In this document: piece by piece, positions 10,917-19,334 of the stretch | Numbering within the stretch: the first letter of the stretch is position 1 | How the letters are laid out: every line of letters starts with the position of its first letter | NCBI GenBank assembly: GCA_016705685.1 | Contig: JADJLB010000012.1 | Coordinates: 124,001 to 188,000 of the forward strand | DNA length: 64,000 bases | Reading direction: 5' to 3' | Source of the DNA: Propionivibrio sp. | Lineage (GTDB): Bacteria; Pseudomonadota; Gammaproteobacteria; Burkholderiales; Rhodocyclaceae | Made by a program: the position numbers and the translations under genes | The notes under the pieces: model-generated | What the model was told of the DNA's origin: nothing | What the model saw: only the letters and a program-made list of their open reading frames with translations | Database searches by the model: none

Positions 10917-11306
10917 TCATCTCTTCTGTTCCGATTCGGCAAGAAGTCTAGCCACGATTGGTTTCGCCTTGTCATACATCTCTTGAGTGCCAAAGCGCGC
11001 CTCCAACCGTTCGATTCCTCTGCTTAGTGATGGGGCGATGGCCACGCTAGCCTGATCCAAACTTAAATTGGACTGCTCAAGAGATGCCAAGAACTCCCGT
11101 GATGAACCTTTGACGCCATTCTCCAGAAGATAATAGAACGTATTTTTAGGAATTCCGTTGTGTGCCGCGAGCCTATTCCCGAACGCGCGGCCAGATCCAA
11201 TGCCGTAGCGTCTCCAAAAAAAGACAGCCAGTGCAACCAGAATCAAGAATCCTATGACTGCCTGAATATGTACCAAGGTTCCGATTTCCTCCTGAAGGTA
11301 TTGCAA
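10917..11306 (-). CDS. Small membrane-anchored protein of unknown function
   Basis: This 129-residue protein has one transmembrane helix near residues 15-30 (AVIGFLILVALAVFFWRR). A cytoplasmic part follows with a helix-turn-helix-like stretch (FGNRLAAHNGIPKNTFYYLLENG) and a helical C-terminus. Codon use is less GC-biased than in the neighbours, suggesting acquired DNA. I do not recognise a family. It stands alone, with about 500 bp of gene-free DNA upstream. Confidence 0.6.
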   Translation of the reverse strand: MQYLQEEIGTLVHIQAVIGFLILVALAVFFWRRYGIGSGRAFGNRLAAHNGIPKNTFYYLLENGVKGSSREFLASLEQSNLSLDQASVAIAPSLSRGIERLEARFGTQEMYDKAKPIVARLLAESEQKR

Positions 11307-11813
11307 TGATGAGCGTTGCGGCTCTCGCCGTGGTTCCTGTCCCGATGCCAGACTTTGTATTAGCCTAAAAAACGTCGGGCTAAATTCCGGATGGTTGATA
11401 TCGACAGCCGAACGTCGGTATAAAAATCCGGAATGTCCAATATTCCCCTTTTTGTCCGACTAAATGTTAACTGGAACACCGTCCATTCTGTCTTCTAAGT
11501 TCTAAGGCAGCCACTGGCTGCTTCCGCTGTATAGCCAAAATCACCGTACTCCATTGCCGACATTCGATCTAATCATCGGTCAAAGTAGAATCGAATGAGT
11601 GCTACAGACTGTTTGCTGCCGTTCCGTTTTCGATGCCAATAACTTTAATACGGCCTTTGTCGGTCTTCACCCAAGGCACGCAATCTAAAAGCATCACCAG
11701 ACTGGAGCGTGGCGCACCCCCTCCTCTCTAGCCAATTCAGCACCGTAGAACGCCAACTGGCGCGCTCTCCGGCGATGGTCGCGGCAGCACAACAAAGGCT
11801 AATCACCATTATT
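11307..11813. other. AT-richer intergenic stretch with dyads
   Basis: About 500 bp without a supported gene and lower in GC than the flanks. ATTCCGGAT (11384-11392) and ATCCGGAAT (11426-11434) form a 9-bp inverted repeat spaced 33 bp. A GCAGCCA/TGGCTGC hairpin lies at 11507-11522. These may belong to the control region of the gene at 10917-11306. Confidence 0.4.
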
Positions 11814-13298
11814 TTAACTGCCACACCCAGCGTCCACCGGGCTCACCTGGATCGCTCGCCCCGTCGCTCGCCGCTGCGTGGCCTGCGCAATGCCGGCACG
11901 GATTTCTTCGGTGCGCTGCGCGCGGTCGCCGCGATAGAAGAGGTTGAACGCCTCGAACGGGATGAGCCGGCCATCGGGCTGGGCGATATGCACACAGGAC
12001 TTCTTCAGCGCACGCAGGTCGAGGTTGTGCGCATCCATAAACTGCACGATGAGCACGCGGAAGACATTTTCATACGACAGCTGCGGCGCGTCGATGCGCG
12101 GCAGGCAGCACAGCAGATCCGAGAGACAACTGGCCTGACCTTCCGGCGACAGGTTGGTCGAAAAAAGGCGAAATACTTGCGCCTTGAGCGCCGGATCGCG
12201 CTCGAAAACGATGGTGCTGTGCGGCCCGGCGAGTAGCGCTTCGGGGCCGACGTGGCGGGTCAGCGGTTGCACATCATCGCCCAGTCGCAGCGCGTAGCCC
12301 ATGGCCAGCGTATCCGGATTGCATGGCACGGGAACAATGTCTTCCAGACTGAATACGCCCGACTGCTCGGCAATGCGCCGGCGCAACTCGCTTACCGTCA
12401 GCCGGCGATGCTGCGCGCCGGGCTGCGCATCGAGCCCCTCGTTGCGGCCGGCCGATTGCTCGGGCTGCAGCGTCACGCCGCGCACGCAGCGCCACTGCAG
12501 CGCGTGGCGGATCACTTCGCCGATTTCGTCTTGGTTCACGCCGCGCCGCACGGTCATCACCAGCGTTGTCGAGATGCCGTGCGCTTCAAGCTGTTCCAGC
12601 GCGCGCCGATGCACCTCGGCGAGATTGGCGCCGCGCATGGCTTGCAGCGCTTCGTCGCGCAACGAATCGAATTGCAGGTAGATCTCCAGCCCCGGCTTGT
12701 AATCGGCCAGACGAGCGACAAAATCGGGTTCGCGGCCAATGCGCAAACCATTGGTATTGACCATCAGATGGCGGATCGGTCGCGCCCGCGCCGCATCGAG
12801 GATGGCGAAGAAATCCGGATGCAGCGTCGGCTCGCCGCCCGAAATCTGCACCACATCGGGTTCGCCTTCGTTGGCCACCACGGCGTCGAGCATTGCCTCG
12901 ATCTCGGCCAACGTGCGGTGCTTCAGGCGCTCCGGCCCGGACTCGGCAAAACACACCGGGCAACGCAGATTGCAGTGCTCGGTGATTTCGATCAGCGTCA
13001 GGCAGGAATGCTGCATGTGGTCGGGACACAAGCCGCAGTCGTACGGGCAACCATACGTCATTTGCGTATTGAAGCGCTCGGGCATTTCCGGTGCTTTGAC
13101 ATACACCTCGCGCGCCAGTTTGTACCACGCCGCATCGTCGCTGATCAGCACGCGCTCGATACCATGCGCCGGGCACCATTTTTCCAGAAAGACCGATTCG
13201 TCCTTGATCAGAACCTTCGCTTCGACCACCTGCAGACAGGTCGAGCAGACCGAGGAAGTGGTGTCGTAGAACAGATAGGGGCGGTTCTTGCGGCTCAC
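11814..13298 (-). CDS. Radical SAM protein of the Tes/MJ0619-like type
   Basis: Numbering is from a GTG start at 13298, whose GTGA overlaps the stop of the Lgt-like gene; an in-frame ATG at 13382 would lie inside that gene. The protein has 494 residues. An N-terminal zinc/rubredoxin-like module has C18, C21, C42 and H45. A second cluster follows at C84, C88, C91 and C99 (CPYDCGLCPDHMQHSC). The radical SAM triad is C109, C113, C116 (CNLRCPVC), then the GGEPT SAM-binding motif. This layout matches my memory of archaeal tetraether synthase and its bacterial relatives, which join lipid alkyl chains. Substrate here is unknown. The pairing with an Lgt-like gene supports a lipid role. Confidence 0.82.
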   Translation of the reverse strand: MSRKNRPYLFYDTTSSVCSTCLQVVEAKVLIKDESVFLEKWCPAHGIERVLISDDAAWYKLAREVYVKAPEMPERFNTQMTYGCPYDCGLCPDHMQHSCLTLIEITEHCNLRCPVCFAESGPERLKHRTLAEIEAMLDAVVANEGEPDVVQISGGEPTLHPDFFAILDAARARPIRHLMVNTNGLRIGREPDFVARLADYKPGLEIYLQFDSLRDEALQAMRGANLAEVHRRALEQLEAHGISTTLVMTVRRGVNQDEIGEVIRHALQWRCVRGVTLQPEQSAGRNEGLDAQPGAQHRRLTVSELRRRIAEQSGVFSLEDIVPVPCNPDTLAMGYALRLGDDVQPLTRHVGPEALLAGPHSTIVFERDPALKAQVFRLFSTNLSPEGQASCLSDLLCCLPRIDAPQLSYENVFRVLIVQFMDAHNLDLRALKKSCVHIAQPDGRLIPFEAFNLFYRGDRAQRTEEIRAGIAQATQRRATGRAIQVSPVDAGCGS

Positions 13299-14053
13299 GA
13301 TTCCGCTTCCAGGGCCAACAAGCGAACCCCGCGCCAGTGGCGTACTACGGAGGGCAGATAGCTCACAAGGGCCAGAATACAAACGGCCTGGATACCCGAC
13401 AGACCGCCGGGAAATTCATACGGCACCGGCTTGAGAAAATCGACCAGCAGACGCCACAGCAGGTAGGCGCTCAGCATCAGCTTGAACAGCAAGCCCGGCG
13501 TTCCTGCCAGCATCGGTTGCATTCGGCGCAGCCATGCCCAGAGCAATCCCGCGAAAACAATTTCGTACAACTGTGTCGGGTGACGCGCAACGCCGTCGCC
13601 AAAATCGATTCCCCACGGCAGGTTCGTCGCGATGCCGTAGGTACCATCGGACAAGCCGGCGAGAAAGCAGCCCATACGACCGATCATCAAGCCCAGCAGT
13701 ACCGGGAAGACGAAATCGTCGCCGGTTGACCGTGTTATTCCGGTCAGCTTCTTTGCCAGCTCGACGCCAAGCAGGCCACCGAGCAGCCCACCGACCATCG
13801 ACTGCCCGGCAAGAAGAACTACCGGCTGATCCCAGTATTGGGTGAGCAGATGCGGGAACTCGGCCCAGAAGACGAGTTTGTTGCCCAGCGCGGCGCCAAA
13901 TACACAACCGAGCACCACGCCAAAATCCTTGCCCATGAGCAGGCCCGGGGCACCAGTTCGGCGACGCAAGATGCGGTAATACTGAACGCCGGTAAACAGC
14001 CCCAGCGCTTCGAAAAGAGGGTGAACCCACGGATAGGCCGTGACGGATGGCAC
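13295..14053 (-). CDS. Prolipoprotein diacylglyceryl transferase-like membrane protein, divergent
   Basis: This 252-residue polytopic membrane protein has the Lgt fold signature: GRMGCFLAG (R126), RHPTQLYE and a LLVDFLKP ending. True Lgt moves diacylglycerol from phosphatidylglycerol to a lipobox cysteine. Two residues held essential in E. coli Lgt look altered: the His of the FHGG motif is Val here (SMVGG, V87), and the Asn of GRxGNF is Cys (C129). It is therefore probably not the housekeeping Lgt, which should be elsewhere. It overlaps the radical SAM gene by 4 bp and follows the small membrane gene by 3 bp, so the three form an operon. Confidence 0.8.
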   Translation of the reverse strand: MPSVTAYPWVHPLFEALGLFTGVQYYRILRRRTGAPGLLMGKDFGVVLGCVFGAALGNKLVFWAEFPHLLTQYWDQPVVLLAGQSMVGGLLGGLLGVELAKKLTGITRSTGDDFVFPVLLGLMIGRMGCFLAGLSDGTYGIATNLPWGIDFGDGVARHPTQLYEIVFAGLLWAWLRRMQPMLAGTPGLLFKLMLSAYLLWRLLVDFLKPVPYEFPGGLSGIQAVCILALVSYLPSVVRHWRGVRLLALEAES

Positions 14054-14056
14054 GGG

Positions 14057-14359
14057 CTACTTGCCCTCCGCGTCATTCGAGTCGCTCGTGTTGTCCGCTG
14101 GCGATTTGCTCTCCTCCCGCTGCACGTTCTGCGCGGCAGATGTCTTCCGGATAATCCGTATCGCGGCCCAAAAGACAAGGCTGCCAATCAGGATCGATAC
14201 CAGCCCGACCGCTGCAAAAACACCTCCGAAGCCGTCCGATTTTTCGACCAGGGGCAGTACGACGCAGAAACCGCCGCCCAGGATGAGTGCGAAACCAAAC
14301 AGCAACAGAAATATCTTGATGATCCAGAAAACGAAATTGCCGAAAGCTTCCATGGTCAC
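14057..14359 (-). CDS. Small two-helix membrane protein, first gene of the Lgt-like/radical SAM operon
   Basis: The 100-residue protein has two hydrophobic helices (about residues 8-35 and 45-68) and a charged Ser/Asp/Asn-rich tail. No family is recognised. The 3-bp gap to the Lgt-like gene makes co-transcription very likely. It may be an accessory or anchoring subunit of the putative lipid-modifying pair. The ATG at 14353 (second codon pair) is an alternative start; a GGGAGTGACC ribosome site lies directly upstream. Confidence 0.7.
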   Translation of the reverse strand: MTMEAFGNFVFWIIKIFLLLFGFALILGGGFCVVLPLVEKSDGFGGVFAAVGLVSILIGSLVFWAAIRIIRKTSAAQNVQREESKSPADNTSDSNDAEGK

Positions 14360-14644
14360 TCCCCGATTTGCGTGTTTCCAATTGCGTGCTTAGGTTTCGC
14401 AATAAAGTCAAAGGCCAGCCGTGCGGAATGGTACAAGGCGTTTGCCGCAAAGGGAATCCCGAACTTGCGACGGTTTGGCCTGCCGGCAGGTCAGGCTCCC
14501 GACGAGTCGTGCAAATCTCCCGTTGTTTGCCGGTGATTGACCACGTTTCGAGGGCAATTCATTTATACTGGCAACCTTGACACAGGCGAGCTGATCGGAT
14601 CAGGTTCAACGCTTCGCCGTACGCTTGATCGAAAGGTAGAACGC

Positions 14645-15217
14645 ATGGGCATTTTCAATCCATTCCGGTCAATTCTCGGCAAGACCGAATCCGTGGCCCA
14701 GCCACCAATCGCAGCTCCTCAGCCCCAGGCGGGACCTTCCGTGCCGGTGGAGCGGCGCAGCCGCAAGCGACTGAATTCTCACCTCGAACGGCGTGTGCTC
14801 ATCATCGACGATTCGGCGACGATCGTCGCCGCGCTCCGTAAAATGCTGCGCTCGGCCGGCTGCGTCACGCTGGAAGCGATGGATGCCGAGAAAGGCCTGG
14901 AAATGGTCCTCCAGGAAAAACCCGAGCTGGTCTTTCTCGACATCGTGCTGCCCGGCATGAACGGATTCGCCGCCTTGCGGCTGATGCGGCGCAATCCGCT
15001 GACGCGGGACATTCCGGTCATCATGATCAGCGGAAACGAGCAGGCGACGGAACAGTTCTATGCCAAGCGGATTGGCGCCGACGACTTCATGAAAAAGCCG
15101 TTTTCCCGTTACGAGGTATTTGCCCGCATCGACGCCCTGATCGAAAGCAACAAGCTGAGGCGCCTTTATGCGGGGATTACCGAAGACAAACCGGTCGCTG
15201 CGGCGGCTTCGTCCTAG
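14645..15217 (+). CDS. Single-domain response regulator (CheY/PilG-like)
   Basis: This 190-residue protein has a basic, Pro-rich N-terminal linker of about 60 residues, then a receiver domain. Acidic pocket: IIDDSATI; phospho-acceptor Asp in LVFLDIVLPGMNG; switch Ser in IMISGNE; Lys in FMKKPFS. No output domain is present. It resembles the twitching/chemotaxis regulators PilG and PilH. I choose the ATG at 14645 because GAAAGGTAG precedes it; the frame is open from 14537. It sits 41 bp before a Ser/Thr kinase gene, suggesting shared transcription. Confidence 0.88.
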   Translation: MGIFNPFRSILGKTESVAQPPIAAPQPQAGPSVPVERRSRKRLNSHLERRVLIIDDSATIVAALRKMLRSAGCVTLEAMDAEKGLEMVLQEKPELVFLDIVLPGMNGFAALRLMRRNPLTRDIPVIMISGNEQATEQFYAKRIGADDFMKKPFSRYEVFARIDALIESNKLRRLYAGITEDKPVAAAASS

Positions 15218-15258
15218 CCGTCCGTTCTAACCCCGTATCGCTGGGGTTACGATAGGCC

Positions 15259-16614
15259 ATGCCCAACGCCGCGAAGCCGTTCGCAGCACTCCCCGCCGGC
15301 CTCAGCCAGCGTTACGAAATTCGTAGCGAACTCGGGCGCGGCGCCACGGGAACGGTGTATCTCGCCCAGGATACTTTTGCCCAGCGCGAGGTGGCGCTGA
15401 AAGTCGCTCATGCCAGCGTCTTCAACGATGACCCCGCGCAGGCCCTGGTACGTAAAGCCTGGTTGAACGAGGTGCATCTGGCCGGCAGTCTGCACCACCC
15501 CTACATCGTCGAAATATACGACGCCGGTTTTGGCGACAACAGCGCCTATCTGGCCATGGAATACCTTGCACACGGCACCCTGGAGCCTTACACCAAAGCC
15601 GATACGCTCAAGCCGGTCTCCGAAGTGCTGGAGATCGCCTACAAATGCGCCAGCGCGCTGAACTATGCTGGCCGCTCCGGGATCATTCATCGCGATATCA
15701 AACCGGCCAACCTGCAATATGTCGGCCCGGGCGAAGCCAAAGTTTGCGACTTTGGCGCCGCATACTGGTCTAGCAGCAACAACGAGGCCACGCAGGTCAT
15801 GGACATCGGTTCGCTGGCCTACATGGCGCCCGAGCTTTTTCGCCAATGGGTCACGCCGCAGGCGGACATCTACGCGCTGGGGGTTGTCCTGCACCAGTTA
15901 TTGACCGGCCAGCGCCCGTTCGACGCGCCCGATCAGGCGTCGCTGATGTACAAGATTCTGAACGGCGAGCGGGAACCGCTGACGAGTTTTCGCCACGATC
16001 TGCCAACCAACCTGAACGCATTGCTCGACAAAATGCTCGCGCGCAGTCTGGAAGACCGTTTTGCCAACTGGCCGTCGGTTCTCTCGGCGCTCTCATCGCA
16101 CATCACCGCGACCTTGAGAATGAAACCGGCGGCCAACCGACGACCTGCCGAAGCGGAACTGTATGACCAATTGCGCAAACTGCCCTTGCTCGCCTCGCTC
16201 AACGACGCCCAGCTGTGGGAACTCCTGCGCATTTCACGGTGGCGCAAAATCAAGGCTGGAACGGTGCTGATGCGCGAAGGTGACGACGCGCTTTCGTGTT
16301 ACCTGCTGCTCAAGGGCGAGGCCACAGTTACGCAGAAAGGTCAGCTGATCGCTCTGCTGAATCCGGGCACGCTGTTTGGCGAACTTGCCTTTGCCGAAGA
16401 AACGCCTGCGCCGCGCGCCGCAACATTGACCGCCACCTGCGACGGAATCATAGGCAAATGGCCCAACGCCCGACTCAATACGGCCTCGACCGGGCTGCAA
16501 TCGGAAATGCTCAAAATCTTCTTCCGGCTATCCACCGAACGGCTCAAACAGGCGGATGAGCGTTATCTGCGACTGTGTCGGCACTATAGCCCGAACGGGA
16601 ATTCCGACGCCTGA
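15259..16614 (+). CDS. Serine/threonine protein kinase fused to a cyclic-nucleotide-binding-like domain
   Basis: Residues about 18-280 form a Hanks-type kinase: glycine loop ELGRGATGTVY, lysine in REVALKVAH, catalytic loop HRDIKPANL, metal-binding DFGAAYW and substrate segment SLAYMAPELF. Residues about 310-430 look like a cNMP-binding (CRP/FNR effector) domain: AGTVLMREGDDALSCYLLLKGEA and GTLFGELAFAEE. There is no transmembrane segment, unlike PknB-type kinases. The fusion suggests kinase activity gated by a nucleotide. It lies between a receiver protein and a YhcC-like gene. Confidence 0.9.
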   Translation: MPNAAKPFAALPAGLSQRYEIRSELGRGATGTVYLAQDTFAQREVALKVAHASVFNDDPAQALVRKAWLNEVHLAGSLHHPYIVEIYDAGFGDNSAYLAMEYLAHGTLEPYTKADTLKPVSEVLEIAYKCASALNYAGRSGIIHRDIKPANLQYVGPGEAKVCDFGAAYWSSSNNEATQVMDIGSLAYMAPELFRQWVTPQADIYALGVVLHQLLTGQRPFDAPDQASLMYKILNGEREPLTSFRHDLPTNLNALLDKMLARSLEDRFANWPSVLSALSSHITATLRMKPAANRRPAEAELYDQLRKLPLLASLNDAQLWELLRISRWRKIKAGTVLMREGDDALSCYLLLKGEATVTQKGQLIALLNPGTLFGELAFAEETPAPRAATLTATCDGIIGKWPNARLNTASTGLQSEMLKIFFRLSTERLKQADERYLRLCRHYSPNGNSDA

Positions 16615-16636
16615 ATGCCACGCCAGTTAGCCTCCC

Positions 16637-17599
16637 ATGAACGCTTTTGACGAATGCGTGGCCCGTTTTTTTGGCCACCGTTACCACGCCTACAACGACT
16701 GGGCCAAACACGAATACGGCGGCCGTCTGCAAAAGGTCTCCATCGACGCTGGATTCACCTGCCCAAACCGCGATGGTTCGCTTGGCATCGGCGGCTGTAC
16801 TTACTGCAACAACGAGGGCTTTTCACCGAGTTACCTGCTCGAACAACGCGACATCTTCACCCAGATCGACACCGGTATCGAGTTCATGCGGCGGCGCTAT
16901 CCGAAAACCAAGGCATTCATTGCGTACTTCCAGAGCTATTCGAATACCTACGACGATCTTGATGCGCTGAAACAGGTCTATGGCCTCGCGCTGTCGCACC
17001 CGGACATAGCCGGAATCGCCATCGGGACGCGACCCGATTGCCTGCCTGAGGAAACGCTCGATTATCTTGCCGAGCTGGCGACCCGTACGATGGTGGAACT
17101 GGAAATCGGCATTGAATCCTGCAACGACGACGTACTCGAGGAATGCCTGCGCGGACACGATTTTGCCTGCACCCAGGACGCCATCCGGCGTGCGGCCAAG
17201 CGCGATCTGTTCGTCACCGGGCACCTCCTGCTTGGCCTGCCGCTCGAAAGCCGAGACAGCCTTATCGCTGGCGCCAGGGCGCTGGCAGCCTTGCCCCTCG
17301 ACGCGCTGAAGTTCCACCAACTGCAGATTGTGCGGGGTACGCGACTGGCCAATCTGTACCGCGCCGCGCCGGACAGCATTTCCTTGCTCACTCCCGAAAG
17401 CTACCTTGATGCGGTGATCGACATGCTCGAACTGCTTCCGCCGGGCATCAAGATTCAGCGGCTGGGCAGCGAGGTTCCACCGAGTGTGCTCGTCTCACCC
17501 GACTGGGGAATGCGACTTTTCAAGTTCCCGGCCATGCTCGAAGCAAAACTGGAAGCCCGAAACACCTGGCAGGGCAGGCTGTATTGCGCGCACGCGTAA
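16637..17599 (+). CDS. YhcC-like radical SAM protein (TIGR01212 type)
   Basis: This 320-residue radical SAM protein has cysteines in CPNRDGSLGIGGCTYCNN, the extended spacing typical of the YhcC/TIGR01212 group. GHLLLGLPLESRD and GIKIQRLGSEVPP are also group-like. The exact reaction is not established to my knowledge. It starts 22 bp after the kinase stop, so it probably shares its transcript. It is unrelated to the signalling genes by obvious function. Confidence 0.88.
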   Translation: MNAFDECVARFFGHRYHAYNDWAKHEYGGRLQKVSIDAGFTCPNRDGSLGIGGCTYCNNEGFSPSYLLEQRDIFTQIDTGIEFMRRRYPKTKAFIAYFQSYSNTYDDLDALKQVYGLALSHPDIAGIAIGTRPDCLPEETLDYLAELATRTMVELEIGIESCNDDVLEECLRGHDFACTQDAIRRAAKRDLFVTGHLLLGLPLESRDSLIAGARALAALPLDALKFHQLQIVRGTRLANLYRAAPDSISLLTPESYLDAVIDMLELLPPGIKIQRLGSEVPPSVLVSPDWGMRLFKFPAMLEAKLEARNTWQGRLYCAHA

Positions 17600-17768
17600 A
17601 ACCCCGCAGAGTCGCCTCAGCATGACACCACCCTGCGGGTTCAGTCGTCGTGCGCGGCAGAATACCGACTCGGCCCAACGCTACGCACCTGCGGGCAAGC
17701 CGGACGAATACGTTACAATTCACCCTGAAATTACGTACACCTGACAAAACACGCGACAGACTAAGGCC

Positions 17769-18650
17769 ATGAACAAAACACGCAGCAAGTATCTGGTCCA
17801 TGCCGTGATTCTGAGAACCGGGTTGGACACGACGGAGTTCGATGACGCCAAGGCCGGACACCCCCTGGAGCGGCGTTTGAATCGGCTGGAACGGATCACG
17901 GCTTCTTACCGGGGTCGCATCGACGGGCGAACCCGCAACACGCTGCAGATGACCTTCGACACGGCCGATGCCGCGCTACTCAGCGCATGCGAGATGCAGC
18001 ACCGCTGCGCCGTGCTGCCGCAGGTTGCCAAGCAAAGGCTTGCTTTGCGTATCGGCATTCACCAAGGACTCATCCGCCAACGCGCCAGGGATGGCGCGGA
18101 CAACACGCAAGATATCGCCATGCGTCTGGCCGTGGCCGACGATGGCATCGTGGTTTCCGAACTGGTCGTGCAATCGCTCAACCCCGAACTGCGCGAACTG
18201 ACTCGGCCATTTGACGACATCCCCCTCGACATTGCCGTGCACAAGGTCGACTGGCGGCGCGAGATACCTTCGGCCGCGTTTGGCGGCGAATCCTTCTGGC
18301 CGGCCAACATGGCCTCCAATCCCGTCGGACCCTACCTCGTGTTGCACCACGGGCTGAAAACCATAGAAGCCACTCAGGAAAACCCGTTGGTCACCATCGG
18401 CCGCGATCCGACATCCGACCTGGTCGTTGTCGACTTCTTTGTCTCGCGCAATCACTGTCTGATCGAAAGGCAGGCCAAGTACATCGTGTTGACGGACACG
18501 AGCACCAATGGCACCAGCGTTTTACCGGACACCGGCGAAGAATTTCTGGTCAAGAACAACTTCGTTGTCCTAAAAGGCAAAGGCCTGCTTTTCTTCGGCA
18601 GGCCTTTCAAGGGGGAACGACGCGGTGCCGTCAGGTTTGAAGCGTACTAA
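17769..18650 (+). CDS. Cyclase-like domain fused to an FHA domain
   Basis: The 293-residue protein starts with a class III adenylyl/guanylyl-cyclase-like region (about 8-165): RIGIHQGLIRQRARDGADNT resembles the cyclase core, but the metal-binding aspartates are not evident, so it is probably inactive. Residues about 205-285 form an FHA phosphothreonine-binding domain: TIGRDPTSDLVVVDFFVSRNHC and DTSTNGTSV. FHA domains read out Ser/Thr kinase targets, which fits the kinase 1.2 kb upstream on the same strand. Confidence 0.85.
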   Translation: MNKTRSKYLVHAVILRTGLDTTEFDDAKAGHPLERRLNRLERITASYRGRIDGRTRNTLQMTFDTADAALLSACEMQHRCAVLPQVAKQRLALRIGIHQGLIRQRARDGADNTQDIAMRLAVADDGIVVSELVVQSLNPELRELTRPFDDIPLDIAVHKVDWRREIPSAAFGGESFWPANMASNPVGPYLVLHHGLKTIEATQENPLVTIGRDPTSDLVVVDFFVSRNHCLIERQAKYIVLTDTSTNGTSVLPDTGEEFLVKNNFVVLKGKGLLFFGRPFKGERRGAVRFEAY

Positions 18651-18758
18651 GACCGCTCGATAAAATTTGAGTGTCTGGGCGAAGCCCAACCAAAACCCTC
18701 CGACGCAGAGGCCACAAGCCCTCCCCCACGCGGCAACCCCACCGACGTGCTACGTCCT

Positions 18759-19031
18759 TCAAGCCTTGGCTTTGTGCTTGGGGTGGGTATGCACGAAGTG
18801 CCGGAGCACCAGTTTCAGATGCAGCGCTTTTTTCTGATTGCCGAGCCGGCGCTCTTCCTCTATGTCATCCAGAATGATTCGCTTGATCATCGGAACGCCG
18901 TCAGAGCTATGAACCAGATAGCTCCCCAGTTCAAGTGCCACAATTTCGGGTACATGCTCGTGCTGGGCAATGGCTTCGACCTCTTCTTCGGTCAGGTCGC
19001 TCAGTTCGAGGCAATCTTCATAGGTCAACAT
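18759..19031 (-). CDS. Conserved-looking small acidic protein, unknown function
   Basis: I choose the ATG at 19031 (MLTYEDCLELSDL, 90 residues) because GAGGGGAGC precedes it; the frame is open to 19094. The protein is helical and acidic at its N-terminus (SDLTEEEVEAIAQHEHVPEI) and basic at its end (HTHPKHKAKA). No signal peptide or membrane segment. I do not recognise the family, though the composition looks like a genuine conserved betaproteobacterial protein. Monocistronic. Confidence 0.7.
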   Translation of the reverse strand: MLTYEDCLELSDLTEEEVEAIAQHEHVPEIVALELGSYLVHSSDGVPMIKRIILDDIEEERRLGNQKKALHLKLVLRHFVHTHPKHKAKA

Positions 19032-19334
19032 TTTGCTGCTCCCCTCGGTTTGCTTGCTGGTTAAAAATTTCAGCGACGAACCGTCAGAACACACACCGTC
19101 TGAGCAAGTCCGCTCTTCACTTGAATATTAACCCAGAAACGCGGATTGAAGCCACTCACTGCGGCCGGAAAGCGCACAATTACTGGCTGCCACGGTGGGG
19201 CCAGTGCAAGCGCTGGCCGTCAGGTCGTGGCGCTTGAACGACACCCCACCGCCGACAGTCTTGCCGCCTGTACACTGACCTCTTCAGCCTACTGTAAGCT
19301 GCGTTATCCGGCCAACTGAAGGAACCCTTTTGAC
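19032..19334. other. Divergent intergenic region
   Basis: About 300 bp between the minus-strand gene at 18759-19031 and the plus-strand spermidine synthase-like gene. It should contain both promoters. No clear -35/-10 pair or RNA gene was identified. Confidence 0.35.

Noticed and set aside
11814-13298. Housekeeping B12-dependent radical SAM or coenzyme PQQ-type enzyme
   Set aside because: There is no B12-binding or SPASM domain pattern. The N-terminal Cys/His module and CPYDCGLCPDH cluster fit the Tes-like type better.
12252-13361. 369-codon plus-strand frame opposite the radical SAM gene
   Set aside because: The minus-strand frame has clear cysteine motifs; the plus frame has none.
18579-18607. 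AAAGGCCTGC/GCAGGCCTTT hairpin as a terminator
   Set aside because: It lies inside the FHA gene about 40 bp before its stop and lacks a T-run; it probably reflects coding sequence.
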